Source: Sphingobium sp.
Lineage (GTDB): Bacteria; Pseudomonadota; Alphaproteobacteria; Sphingomonadales; Sphingomonadaceae
DNA: 38,948 bases
Direction: 5' to 3'
Assembly: GCA_022652485.1 (NCBI GenBank)
Contig: JALCRK010000033.1
Location: 1-38,948, forward strand
Part shown: piece after piece, positions 1 to 8,284 of the stretch
How the letters are laid out: every line of letters starts with the position of its first letter
Position numbering within the stretch: the stretch's first letter is position 1
The notes under the pieces: model-generated
Databases searched by the model: none
The model's input: only the letters and a program-made list of their open reading frames with translations
Told to the model about the DNA's origin: nothing
Program-made: the position numbers and the translations under genes

Positions 1-41
1 GCGATGAAAGCGTGCTCGCCTGGCTCGACACGCTCTGAAAT

Positions 42-142
42 AATGCGAAGGAACGTTGGCAGGAAACCGCAGACGTCAGCCAATCTGGCTGCGTTCCTTC
101 ACATTACCACCACCTCGCGATTACTGGAGATATGGCGAGGTG
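42..142. repeat. Nested inverted repeats at the broken 3' end of ardC
   Basis: Two inverted repeats lie side by side. The outer one pairs a 14-base arm at about 42-55 (AATGCGAAGGAACG) with about 92-105, which reads the same on the other strand at 13 of 14 bases. The inner one pairs CACCTCGC (111-118) with GCGAGGTG (135-142), a perfect 8-bp match across 16 bases. The inner repeat covers the last codons of the ardC reading frame, which are unlike the family. The repeats could be the end of an inserted element, a terminator without a T-run, or a recombination site. The sequence alone does not decide. Confidence 0.45.
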
Positions 143-965
143 AGCATATCTTGAGCCAACTGCCAATATAATCGGCATGCCGGACCGTGGGTGCGATGCC
201 GAGTGCTGCACAGATGTAGGCCGCCGAAATTTCGGCGCATAATTCTTCCCGCCCGTATTTCTCGGTACCGAAGGAGCCACTCAGATCCCGATTGAGCCGG
301 GACGAATGGCCGGAATGATGCGACAGCTCATGAAATGCCGTCCGATGCCAGTTGATTGGATCGAAAAAGCTGTCGGGCCTTGGTATCTGAATGAAGTCGT
401 CGGTTGGGCTATAGAAGGCCTGATCGCCGCCGATGCGAAAATCAGCCCCCGTCGCCTTGATCAGCGCCTCCGCCTCGGGAAGGATGAGACCTTCGGGGAT
501 TGGCGGTGGCGGGAGCGCAATATCTTCGGGCAAGCCTTCGCACTGATCGGTCGAAAAGACAGTGAAGCGCTTGAGGAATGGAATGGTGCCGGGCTGCCGA
601 TCCTCTTGTGCCGATCGTTGACGTTCTTCGCCGGGCGTGAAGCCGTGGGCATAAACGACGGTAGTGCCATGTGCTCCCTTGCGAACATTCCCGCCGAGCG
701 CCAGCGCCTGCCGGAAGGTCAGAAAACTGTTCGTGCTGAAGCCATTCTCGACGACAGCTGACCATAGCAGGAGTACATTGATGCCGCTATAACGACGATC
801 GGTCGCGGCATTGCGCGGCATGTCCAGCGATGCTCTGGCTGAAGACCATGGCTGGACCCATGGGATACGCCCGGCCTCCAGTTGGGCGATGATTTTGTCG
901 GTGATGTCCTGATACAGGCTTGACCGGTCAGAGCCGGTGCGCGCGCCTTTACGCTGATATGCCAT
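99..965 (-). CDS. ardC: ArdC-family antirestriction protein, C-terminus replaced
   Basis: ArdC proteins bind single-stranded DNA and protect incoming conjugative DNA from host restriction. The N-terminal ssDNA-binding domain (about residues 18-140) has the typical pattern of a YQDIT start, a W-rich PW segment and a GINVLLLW core. The C-terminal metallopeptidase-like domain carries the zinc motif HELSH (212-216) and the following EELCAE helix (240-245) that supplies a third ligand. Homology stops at about residue 272 (YIGSWLK). The last 16 residues do not resemble the usual tail, which continues for a few dozen residues, so the gene is probably truncated and fused to foreign sequence at about position 150. 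Both catalytic motifs remain, so activity is possible. It is transcribed away from the 0.5-kb non-coding stretch on its right. Confidence 0.88.
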   Translation of the reverse strand: MAYQRKGARTGSDRSSLYQDITDKIIAQLEAGRIPWVQPWSSARASLDMPRNAATDRRYSGINVLLLWSAVVENGFSTNSFLTFRQALALGGNVRKGAHGTTVVYAHGFTPGEERQRSAQEDRQPGTIPFLKRFTVFSTDQCEGLPEDIALPPPPIPEGLILPEAEALIKATGADFRIGGDQAFYSPTDDFIQIPRPDSFFDPINWHRTAFHELSHHSGHSSRLNRDLSGSFGTEKYGREELCAEISAAYICAALGIAPTVRHADYIGSWLKICSPRHISSNREVVVM

Positions 966-1470
966 CGCATTTCTCCGCGACGGGCCGGTGGCGAGCCTCT
1001 CTCACCGACCTCAACCCGTCACGGAAAACCCGCCTGCCTCTCACTCTCATTACGGCTCCCACAGGTGCCGGAATTCCCCCACCAGAACCTCCTGCTTCCT
1101 TGCCGGGGCGTTGCGGGGCCTCCCGCAGATGGGGTCCGGTGAGACCAGCACGGGCTCACCGGCAGGGGAAGGCTTTCCCCTCTGTAGATTCGTTCAGACG
1201 GAGCAAAAATGGAATGCGTCAGCAATCCTGATGGTGACAGGGTCAGGTCAAACCGCCCTGCGCACTTCTTTGCAGCCTACACCACTATGCCATCAGGCTC
1301 GTGTTGCAGCGGCCAACTTCTCCGGCAAACACGCGCCAAATTCGGCATCATGCGTTCCAAGAGGCTCCATAAGGCCGGATTTTTACCCGCCGTGACGGCA
1401 TTCTTGTTTTGCTAACCCTGATGGACTATATTCAGCAAACGGTTTGAGCAAGATCGTGTAAGGATAGACG
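966..1470. other. Non-coding stretch between ardC and the toxin operon
   Basis: About 505 bases without a convincing gene. Open frames here lack a ribosome site and family features. It must hold the leftward ardC promoter and the rightward promoter of the toxin operon. A small perfect hairpin GGGGAA-GGCT-TTCCCC sits at 1165-1180. Nothing else is recognised. Confidence 0.5.
1404..1432 (+). promoter_or_regulatory. Candidate sigma-70-type promoter of the toxin operon
   Basis: TTGTTT (1404-1409) and TATATT (1427-1432) are separated by exactly 17 bases and lie about 40 bases upstream of the start codon at 1471. A ribosome site (AAGGAT) precedes that start. The fit to a housekeeping promoter is good by eye but has no other support. 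Confidence 0.4.
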
Positions 1471-1734
1471 ATGACAAGCGTGGCAACACAGGTGCTGACG
1501 ACCGTCAACGCCCCATATGGGGCGAACCTGTCCGCGCACCAACTTGCCGCGATGATTGCCGACCCCAAGAGCGCAAGCGATTACAGTGCGCCTGTATTCG
1601 CCTTTTTCTCCGAAGTCAGCCCCGCCCTGCAGAAGCAGTTCGTCGCAGGCATGATGGTGGATCAAGTGCAAGTGGGCAAGGTTGCGAGCCAGTTTTCCAA
1701 GCTGTCCGGGTACGCGCTGCCGCTGGCAGCTTGA
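1471..1734 (+). CDS. Small protein upstream of the AbiEii-type toxin
   Basis: An 87-residue protein of no family that I recognise. The start is supported by AAGGAT seven bases upstream. It is alanine-rich and likely helical, with no signal peptide or membrane segment. Its stop is four bases before the ATG of the toxin gene, so the two are almost certainly co-transcribed and probably translationally coupled. Position and size suggest that it is the partner, perhaps the antitoxin or a modulator, of the nucleotidyltransferase. It does not look like an AbiEi winged-helix antitoxin. Function is inferred from position only. Confidence 0.65.
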   Translation: MTSVATQVLTTVNAPYGANLSAHQLAAMIADPKSASDYSAPVFAFFSEVSPALQKQFVAGMMVDQVQVGKVASQFSKLSGYALPLAA

Positions 1735-1738
1735 CGCC

Positions 1739-2416
1739 ATGATCGTCCAACGGCCAAGCCAATGGCCGATCCTGTTCGATCTGATGATCGATATTCTCGA
1801 TCATTTCCAGCAAGCCAACAATTTCAAGCCGAGCTGGAGTTTTGGCGGCGGAACAGCACTGATGCTCACGATCGATCATCGGGAAAGCCACGATATCGAT
1901 ATTTTCCTCGATGATGCCCAAGTCCTCCCGTATCTCAACCCGGAGACACAGGGCTATGCCCTGTTGCAACGCCCTGACAGCTATCAGACTGACGGCACAC
2001 GAGCGCTGAAGCTTGCCTATCAGGATATCGGCGAGATCGACTTCATCTGTTGTTCGAGTATTTTGGATGATCCATTCGAACGGAGGGACGTCCGTGGGTG
2101 TAGCGTGGCTTTAGAAACGCCGGCCGAAATCATCGCCAAGAAGGTCTACTTCCGGGGAAGCAGCTTTCAACCGCGCGACATGTTCGATCTGGCGGCGGTA
2201 ACGGAGCATTATGGATATGACTATGCGGTGAGTGCCCTGCGGCAGTGCGGGACGGATCGGTGCGCAGCGGCGCTTGGCGTGATCGAGAAAGCTACGCCAG
2301 CATTCGTTCAATCCATTATCGGCCAGTTAATGTACCGAGAGAAACACGCTCATCTCGTAACCGAGGCTCAGGGTATCAGCCGCCAGATACTCGAACTGGC
2401 GCTTTCACCACGGTGA
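1739..2416 (+). CDS. AbiEii/AbiGii-type nucleotidyltransferase toxin
   Basis: A 225-residue member of the AbiEii nucleotidyltransferase family, the toxin of type IV toxin-antitoxin and abortive-infection systems. Characterised members transfer nucleotides to RNA targets such as tRNA ends. The diagnostic motif is present: GGGTAL at 36-41 followed by DIDIF at 52-56, giving the two metal-binding aspartates of the polymerase-beta fold. The later EIIAKK lysines (134-135) and RDMFD aspartates (147, 150) match the conserved second half. The ATG at 1739 is chosen over an upstream in-frame start because it follows directly on the preceding stop and begins at the family's N-terminus. All key residues are intact. 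It is convergent with a short AbiEi-like gene 11 bases away. Confidence 0.85.
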   Translation: MIVQRPSQWPILFDLMIDILDHFQQANNFKPSWSFGGGTALMLTIDHRESHDIDIFLDDAQVLPYLNPETQGYALLQRPDSYQTDGTRALKLAYQDIGEIDFICCSSILDDPFERRDVRGCSVALETPAEIIAKKVYFRGSSFQPRDMFDLAAVTEHYGYDYAVSALRQCGTDRCAAALGVIEKATPAFVQSIIGQLMYREKHAHLVTEAQGISRQILELALSPR

Positions 2417-2427
2417 TCAGTCTCTTC

Positions 2428-2700
2428 TTAGGCGGCGCTGCGATCGGCAATGCGGTACAGGCCGTAACCAACCTTCACCAACAAACCCTCATCACACATC
2501 TTGGAAAGATAACATCGAGGCACGCCAATATCGGTGAGGTCACGCGTTTTCACCACTCCCAATTCCCGGGCAAGTGCGACGGCGCGTTCGCGCAGGCTTG
2601 ATTTTGGTCCACCATCTAGACGTAGTGCTTCTGCGCGCTCACGGTCACGTTTGCGTATTCTAGGCGGTTGCGGCGTATCGTGGCGTAGGGTAACGGACAT
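2428..2700 (-). CDS. Short AbiEi-like winged-helix protein
   Basis: A 90-residue protein. After a basic N-terminus, residues about 45-85 match the AbiEi antitoxin winged helix: a helix, then a DLTDIGVPRCYLSKM recognition helix, then a wing ending in GYGLYRI. AbiEi antitoxins normally have this DNA-binding domain followed by a long C-terminal domain that neutralises AbiEii. Only the DNA-binding part is here, so the gene is either a natural short repressor or a truncated antitoxin. It is convergent with the toxin rather than upstream of it, and lies 16 bases downstream of the recombinase, so it probably shares the recombinase transcript. No strong ribosome site is visible. Confidence 0.65.
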   Translation of the reverse strand: MSVTLRHDTPQPPRIRKRDRERAEALRLDGGPKSSLRERAVALARELGVVKTRDLTDIGVPRCYLSKMCDEGLLVKVGYGLYRIADRSAA

Positions 2701-2716
2701 TTCATACTGCTCGGTT

Positions 2717-4291
2717 TCATCGATTCCGGGGAGCCAATTCTAAAAATGGGGGTTTTTTGCCCCCTTTTTGTGCTGGGCCGGAACCGCCAGTTTCGCCGAT
2801 TTTTTCAAGAATTCCAAACGGTTCGCGGAACGTGACGGTCAGCGCTCCACCCGCGAATGACGAGTTCGATAATATCAAATTCAGAGCCCGTCGCTTGGTC
2901 GCCAAGGGCTGATCCGCAAACTGGTTGTGGGCGGTCCTCGCGAAATCCAGCAGTGCCAGACCATCATCAATCAGGTCGTCCTCGGCGGCATGCAAGCTCT
3001 CCATATCCCGCAGCGTCCGATCCCGCTCTTCACGCCAGGTCGCTGAAACCCGGTCGTGGAATTCGACCGTGACCCGCCCATCGATCTTGTCGAGGTAAAG
3101 AGTATCCAATCGGTGTTGAAGGCGATCGGCCTCAGCCCGCAAGCGCTCAACCGATTCGTCGCGGTCGCGCCGCTCATCTGCATGGCTCTCACGGATGGCT
3201 CGCTCAATGAGCCGGAATGACGCATCATCCAGCCGAAGCCGCCTGAGGACAGCTGCGAACTGCTCGTCGAGGGCCTCCTCGCGTATATACCGCTCAGGGC
3301 AGCGCCCCTTGAACCGAGAGCAGTGATAGTAGATGTATCGGCCCTTCTTGATCTCGGCCGTGACCGCGCAACCGCAGTGACCGCAGGTGATCAGTCCGGT
3401 GTAAGCGAATTGAAGCCGATTGCCGTGGACGTTGGAGATGCTCCGGCCATCCAGGATCTCCTGCACGTTGGACCAGGTGGCAAAGGTCGTCAGCGGCGTG
3501 TGCGAGCCCTTGTAGAGTTTGCCCAGCCATTCGAACGAGCCCGTGTAAATCCGGCTGCGTAGCATTGTATTGATCGTGCTCACGCCCACCGGTTTTCCGC
3601 TCTTGCGGTACCGGAGGCCAGCCCTGACGGCCAATTGGGTCACTTCCTTGAGCGAATATTGGCCACTCTCGAACCATTCGAACACGCGGGTCACCAACGG
3701 ACCGATATCCGGATCGATTGTGATGACCTTCTTGCCGAGCGGGCCCATCACATTCACATAACCGAGGGGAGCGAAGGTCGGCCAAATCCCCTGCTCTGCC
3801 TTTTCGAGCATTCCCTTGCGGGTCTCCTCAGAGAGATTGTCGATGTAGTTCTTGGCCATCAAAACCTTGATGCCATGCATGAACTTCTCCGACGATCTCG
3901 AATCCCGAGAGAGAACGACATTCTCCTTCACGAAATGGATCTCGATTTCCAATCCGTCGACCGTCACCCAATCCTTGAGGTTGCGGTAGAGCCTGTCGGT
4001 CTTCTCGACCAGAATCGTTCTGACGCTCGGATGGGATCTGATGTAGCGAAGCATTTCCTCGAATCCGGTACGACCGGCGCGCTTCGCGGTCTCCACGTCA
4101 ACATGTTCAGAGGCAATCGTTATGCCGTTCTGAGCCGCATACTCTCGCATCAACTTCTGCTGTGCCGGGATAGAAAATCCTTCCTTCTCCTGCTCGCTGG
4201 TCGATACTCGTGCGTACATGACCGCCTTATTGCGTTCTTGAATGATACGCTTGGCCTTCGGTTGTACGATCTTTGCGCGGGGTCTCGTCAT
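2717..4291 (-). CDS. Large serine recombinase (integrase)
   Basis: A 524-residue large serine recombinase, the type that integrates and excises phages, ICEs and transposons between short att sites. The N-terminal resolvase domain starts near residue 24 with MYARVST, where Ser30 is the expected nucleophile. The central recombinase domain spans about 170-290. A zinc ribbon follows (CGHCG, then C and C separated by five residues, about 305-335), then a long charged coiled coil and a basic tail. The length is normal. The start at 4291 has GAGGAGT at a good distance. A terminator-like hairpin overlaps the last codons. No att site could be identified. It may be the integrase of the whole element or a passenger. 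Confidence 0.9.
   Translation of the reverse strand: MTRPRAKIVQPKAKRIIQERNKAVMYARVSTSEQEKEGFSIPAQQKLMREYAAQNGITIASEHVDVETAKRAGRTGFEEMLRYIRSHPSVRTILVEKTDRLYRNLKDWVTVDGLEIEIHFVKENVVLSRDSRSSEKFMHGIKVLMAKNYIDNLSEETRKGMLEKAEQGIWPTFAPLGYVNVMGPLGKKVITIDPDIGPLVTRVFEWFESGQYSLKEVTQLAVRAGLRYRKSGKPVGVSTINTMLRSRIYTGSFEWLGKLYKGSHTPLTTFATWSNVQEILDGRSISNVHGNRLQFAYTGLITCGHCGCAVTAEIKKGRYIYYHCSRFKGRCPERYIREEALDEQFAAVLRRLRLDDASFRLIERAIRESHADERRDRDESVERLRAEADRLQHRLDTLYLDKIDGRVTVEFHDRVSATWREERDRTLRDMESLHAAEDDLIDDGLALLDFARTAHNQFADQPLATKRRALNLILSNSSFAGGALTVTFREPFGILEKIGETGGSGPAQKGGKKPPFLELAPRNR
2742..2769. terminator. Symmetrical terminator inside the recombinase 3' end
   Basis: Five A, then GGGGG (2748-2752), a seven-base loop, CCCCC (2760-2764) and five T form a hairpin with T-runs in both directions, so it could terminate from either side. 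It lies within codons for the last residues of the recombinase (stop at 2717-2719), where the protein reads GGKKPPFLEL. Confidence 0.6.
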
Positions 4292-4420
4292 CTCAATTAC
4301 TCCTCATTACCCCAATATACCATCCATCCTCCCGTTTTTGAAAGTCATCCGGCGAAGTTCGATATGTGAATTACTTGGGGTTGTTTGGTTTTCCTTGCAG
4401 TTGGCGGTTCCTCCACGATC

Positions 4421-4765
4421 CTATTGGCGACTGTCGAAAGCGGTGAAAAAATCCACGAAATCCCCCAGAAAGTTTCTCGCTTCATCGTCGCTGACAGGAC
4501 GATCGAGGTGCTGTTCGAAATACGCTCTGGCGTCAGCGACTAGGGCGGCCGAGAACATCCCGCGCCTCGAAACCCGTCGCCTTCCAAAGCTAGGCGATAT
4601 GTCATGCATCCCGGAGGACACAGTCACCAAGGGTAGTGGTGGCGGTTCGACGGGCTTCGGATCGAGCTCGGAATCGAATGGAGGTGGGGCGACAACTTCT
4701 GCCACTACGGGCGGAGGAGGCGGTGAACTGGCTCCAGGAAGCTTGCGCCGACGACGCCGTCTCAT
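4421..4765 (-). CDS. Small proline-rich protein, last gene of the transfer operon
   Basis: A 114-residue protein I do not recognise by name. The start ATG at 4765 overlaps the stop of the transglycosylase gene (ATGA), which sets the start and implies coupled translation. It opens with a run of arginines, continues with a Pro/Val-rich low-complexity linker (about 15-50), and ends in a conserved-looking helical segment (about 78-112) with YFEQHLDRPVSDDEARNFLG. That tail resembles small helical domains often found beside conjugation genes. No membrane segment or signal is seen. A role in transfer is inferred from the operon only. Confidence 0.65.
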   Translation of the reverse strand: MRRRRRRKLPGASSPPPPPVVAEVVAPPPFDSELDPKPVEPPPLPLVTVSSGMHDISPSFGRRRVSRRGMFSAALVADARAYFEQHLDRPVSDDEARNFLGDFVDFFTAFDSRQ

Positions 4766-5352
4766 GGCACGGCCTCGAAAACTGGGGGTGGCCCTTTCGA
4801 CGGACGAGTGAAGAGGCTGGACCCGAACCGCCGCCGCAGATGAACAACGACGCTCGAGGTGTAGCGTTGTTGCCGCCACCCCGTGGGACTGTGATAGACA
4901 CCGATCGCCTTCCAATAGTCGCGCGTGGTGGCCAACCCGGAGAGGAATATCCAGCGCGCGGCTTCGACGTTGAAACAGGCATCCTGTTTCAGCCAATGGC
5001 GAACATGTCGCTCCGGCCGACCGGTTACAGCCGCCAGCCGCGACACCCACCAGCTATTGACCTGCAGCGGCCCGAGGTCGTGGCTGCCGTCGCTGTTTGC
5101 GACTTCCGCGCCTACCCAGCCGCCCTCCTGATCTCGCAATCCCCAGAGCGTCTTGGCAAGCCAACCGCGACCGGCAGCTGACCGAGCAATGCACCTCGCG
5201 ACGATCTGCTCATCGATCGTATTTTGACGGGTCGTTCGCGCTTCCACTGAATGGACGGGGATAGCGAACACCAAGGCAGCCAGAACCGCCCTGGAAAGGG
5301 TCGGCGCGAACCTGAGGTGGAAGGCGGCCCTAATGATCATGGCCAGCCGCAT
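4762..5352 (-). CDS. Lytic transglycosylase, VirB1-like, exported
   Basis: A protein of about 196 residues that probably opens peptidoglycan for the conjugation machine. The chosen start (ATG 5352) gives a basic N-terminus followed by a hydrophobic signal (LSRAVLAALVFAIPVHS) with likely cleavage after SVEA. The mature part has the transglycosylase pattern: an RDQEGGW segment with the candidate catalytic glutamate, then SDGSHDLGPLQVNSWW, matching the family G-L-x-Q-x-N signature, and an AARWIF helix later. The start lies inside the last codons of the relaxase gene (overlap 23 bases). A start 12 bases later is possible. It is the only mating-pair-formation-like function in the window. Confidence 0.82.
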   Translation of the reverse strand: MRLAMIIRAAFHLRFAPTLSRAVLAALVFAIPVHSVEARTTRQNTIDEQIVARCIARSAAGRGWLAKTLWGLRDQEGGWVGAEVANSDGSHDLGPLQVNSWWVSRLAAVTGRPERHVRHWLKQDACFNVEAARWIFLSGLATTRDYWKAIGVYHSPTGWRQQRYTSSVVVHLRRRFGSSLFTRPSKGPPPVFEAVP

Positions 5353-8284
5353 GGTCGTGCTGTTGCGCGGGGGCCGGATCAACGCGTGGAGGTGTCGTCT
5401 GGGTGTGTTGCCCCTCCTCAACACTCCGCGTCAGGATGTTCGTAAGCCACCGGTCCACGGCCTCCACCGCAGACTGCGCACGACCGGCAAGCAGATGGGC
5501 TAGGCCGCCCTGTTCGGGCCGGTTGCGAGCCTCCTGCTCCGCACGCATCCGCTCCTTGCGTTCCTGGCGCTCGCTGCGCTGCTGATCGCGCAGCCGATCC
5601 CACCGCTCTCCGTGGCGCTCCTCGCGAGCCCTGTGACTGTCGCGATCGAGGCGGCCGAGGCCTTCCAGAGCGGAGGTCTTCTCCCCGGAGTGGCGTTCAA
5701 GCTTGTCGACGAGGCGCTCGCGATCCTCGGTCCACAGCTTTACGCCGTAACGCGCGCGCGTGATCGCGGTGTAATAGTTCTGACCCGTCACCAGCCCGGA
5801 GTTCACCGGCGCGAGCACATAAGCGCGGTCATAGGTCTTCGACTGAGCAGAATAGACCGTCTCCGCGTAGCCATGATCCCAGCTCTTGTGCTGGGAAAGG
5901 TCGATGTCCTGGACTCGCCCTTCCCGGTCCCAGCGGATCGTCGCGACCGCTCCATCCAGACGCTCGACGGTGCCGCGCTCGGCGTTCTTCAAACCAAGGT
6001 CATGGCTCACCAAACGCCACTGGATGCGGTCACCCGTGGCCAAATCGCGCTCTTCGCTGCGGAACACATTGACCTGCGACGCGCGTCCGATACGAGGGTC
6101 CCACCGGATGGTCCGACCATGTTCGTCGACCATCCGGACCACCTGCCGACCGTTTGCGTCACGGCCGATCCCGATGACCCGATATTCGGTGTCGCGGGCA
6201 ACTCCCAGGCCTGCATTGTCCCGCGAGAAAATCAGCACTTGCCCGCCCGAATAGAAGCGGGCGAAGTGCTTCTCCTGATCGGTCATGCCGGACGGAGTGA
6301 GCACAGAGAGCCGCGCCTCCTCCGCTGCGACGGCGCCCTCGGTCTTCAACGCTTCCCGGATCTTGGTGTTGACGATCAATCGGGTGGCATTCTCCAGCAC
6401 GAGGATGTTGGTGTTCGCGCGGTTCTCGGGTTTCAGCCTGGTCCATTCGCCGACCAGTCCCCTGGCGAGGGCCTCTGCATCCCCGCCGCTGGTCACCTTG
6501 TCGAGGTTCTCCAGTGAGGCGGCATAGTTGCCCAGGCGAGCCTGGGTCACCGCCGCCTTCATCATACGGGTTTCCTGGCGCACGGACTCGGTAAGCTCGG
6601 CCGTCGGAAGGCCCAGCTTCTGCAGCAGCCAGAAGGCCTTCCCCTGTTCGATGGCGCCGGTCTGCTTGTTGTCGCCGAGGACGATCAGCCGAGCGCCAGT
6701 CATACGGCTGATCTCGAGGACACGAAGCGCCTGCCGGTTGCCCAGCTGGCCGGCCTCGTCGAGCACGAGCGTATAGCTGTCGTCGATGTTGCGCCCGCCC
6801 CCGGCGACAAGGCTGGCGACGGTCCGGGCGTCGATCCGTGCGTCAGCGCCTAGCTTGGCCGCCGCTGACGATGTCGGCGCGAGCGCAACGAGCGTCATGC
6901 CTTGTGGGGCAGCATCGTTCAGCGACTTCACCAACGTCGACTTGCCTGCGCCGGCGACGCCATGGACACCGACAAGCCGGTCGCTGGTCGTCCCGATATG
7001 GAGAAGCGCTGCCTCCTGGGCAGGGTTGAGGCCAGCTTCAGCCATGACCTCGCGAATGCGCTCGACGGTGGCAATGGGCGTGCCGTCATTGAGCGAAAGC
7101 GAGAGATGCTCGGACAGAGCCAGTTCAAGGCGCGCGGTGCGCCGGGTGGTGCGGCCCCGAGTATGGATCTCATCGCCGGTTTGATGCCGCGTTGCGAGCA
7201 GCTTGAAGCGGCTTTCATGCTCCTCGACCAAGGGACGAATATCCGAGAGCCGGACCTCCCCGACATGGGAGGCAAGGGCGAGCCGGAACATCCGGCCAAG
7301 ATTGTTGACGGCCTCTCGCGTTTCCGCCTGGCGGATACCGAACAGCATCGCGCGGGCCGACGTGCGGGCATCCGGCGGGCGCACATCGTTCTCGCTGCGA
7401 TCTGCATTTTCCCGCGCGGTGTCGAGCGCCTCGCGATAAGGTGCCGACCTGGAGGCCCACTGGTCGTGCAGATCCTCCAGCGAGATCTTCTCCTTGGGGC
7501 CACGCGTCGCATAGAAGGATCTCTGCCGGCCGGCCTGTCCGGTCAGGCCATGCTCCCTTGCATGCGCGTTGATCTGTTCAGCCCGCTGCGACATGGCCCT
7601 GGCCAGCTGTGACGGGACGCCCAGGATTTCAAAAAGGCCTTTGCGGGGGTCGAAGTCGATCTGATAGCCAAGCTCGCGAAGGTCGTGCGCCAGCTCGTTG
7701 CGATAGACCTGGCCGGCGACGATCTGCTCGACGAACATCGCCCTGGTTTCAAGGCTGACCATTTGATCGCCATCCTGACGATTGGTCATGTTCATGACGA
7801 CAACATGCGTATGCAAATGCGGGTCGAGTTCGCGCGATGCATGTTCGGTGAAGCGCGCGAAGATCAGCCGCCCGGTGGTCTCGTGGACGATCTCGCCATC
7901 GACCCGGTGCCGCAAGGAAGCATGTTCCTCGAGATAGTCGAGCGCCGCGCCGACGGCCTTCTCATGAGCAGCGAGGATACGTTCGTCGCCCATGACCAGG
8001 GCCATGATCGAGACGGACTTCGGCGCGTTGACCGCGAAGTCCCATCCGGGATGATGCTGGATCTTCCCCCCGGCACGGTGACGGCCGAGTTGAAGATCGC
8101 CAACCTTCCCGGCGAGCAGGTCCTGCAAGATGTCCGGTTCGACCTTCCCCTCGAGCCCGAGTTCGGCGGCGATCTGGCCGCCCCACTCCGAATGCTCGTC
8201 GGTGCCCTTGGTGTAGTAGTCGCCGACCGTATAGTAGCGGCTGATATTGGCGGGCTTGCCCTTGAGGCGGATGGGATTGATCAT
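5330..8284 (-). CDS. mobF: MobF-family conjugative relaxase-helicase (TrwC/TraI/TraA type)
   Basis: A 984-residue relaxase that would nick oriT, stay bound to the 5' end and unwind the strand. The N-terminal TrwC domain has paired tyrosines at 17-18 and 23-24, a SVSIMALVMGD segment (90-100) and the three-histidine metal site HLHTH (156, 158, 160). The helicase part has Walker A GVAGAGKST (442-450), a VLDEAGQLG Walker B, and later superfamily-1 motifs including the AQSKTYDRAYV and NYYTAITRAR segments near 840-880. The C-terminus is charged and coiled. The start ATG overlaps the traD stop (ATGA), so translation is coupled. All catalytic residues are present, so it should be functional. Confidence 0.95.
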   Translation of the reverse strand: MINPIRLKGKPANISRYYTVGDYYTKGTDEHSEWGGQIAAELGLEGKVEPDILQDLLAGKVGDLQLGRHRAGGKIQHHPGWDFAVNAPKSVSIMALVMGDERILAAHEKAVGAALDYLEEHASLRHRVDGEIVHETTGRLIFARFTEHASRELDPHLHTHVVVMNMTNRQDGDQMVSLETRAMFVEQIVAGQVYRNELAHDLRELGYQIDFDPRKGLFEILGVPSQLARAMSQRAEQINAHAREHGLTGQAGRQRSFYATRGPKEKISLEDLHDQWASRSAPYREALDTARENADRSENDVRPPDARTSARAMLFGIRQAETREAVNNLGRMFRLALASHVGEVRLSDIRPLVEEHESRFKLLATRHQTGDEIHTRGRTTRRTARLELALSEHLSLSLNDGTPIATVERIREVMAEAGLNPAQEAALLHIGTTSDRLVGVHGVAGAGKSTLVKSLNDAAPQGMTLVALAPTSSAAAKLGADARIDARTVASLVAGGGRNIDDSYTLVLDEAGQLGNRQALRVLEISRMTGARLIVLGDNKQTGAIEQGKAFWLLQKLGLPTAELTESVRQETRMMKAAVTQARLGNYAASLENLDKVTSGGDAEALARGLVGEWTRLKPENRANTNILVLENATRLIVNTKIREALKTEGAVAAEEARLSVLTPSGMTDQEKHFARFYSGGQVLIFSRDNAGLGVARDTEYRVIGIGRDANGRQVVRMVDEHGRTIRWDPRIGRASQVNVFRSEERDLATGDRIQWRLVSHDLGLKNAERGTVERLDGAVATIRWDREGRVQDIDLSQHKSWDHGYAETVYSAQSKTYDRAYVLAPVNSGLVTGQNYYTAITRARYGVKLWTEDRERLVDKLERHSGEKTSALEGLGRLDRDSHRAREERHGERWDRLRDQQRSERQERKERMRAEQEARNRPEQGGLAHLLAGRAQSAVEAVDRWLTNILTRSVEEGQHTQTTPPRVDPAPAQQHDHAAGHDH

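Noticed and set aside
988..1395. Frame of 135 residues in the gap right of ardC
   Set aside because: No ribosome site, composition unlike the neighbours, and no family motif.
4421..5050. 209-residue extension of the small proline-rich protein
   Set aside because: The first 95 residues overlap the transglycosylase in another frame and are low-complexity. The ATGA overlap at 4765 is a better start.
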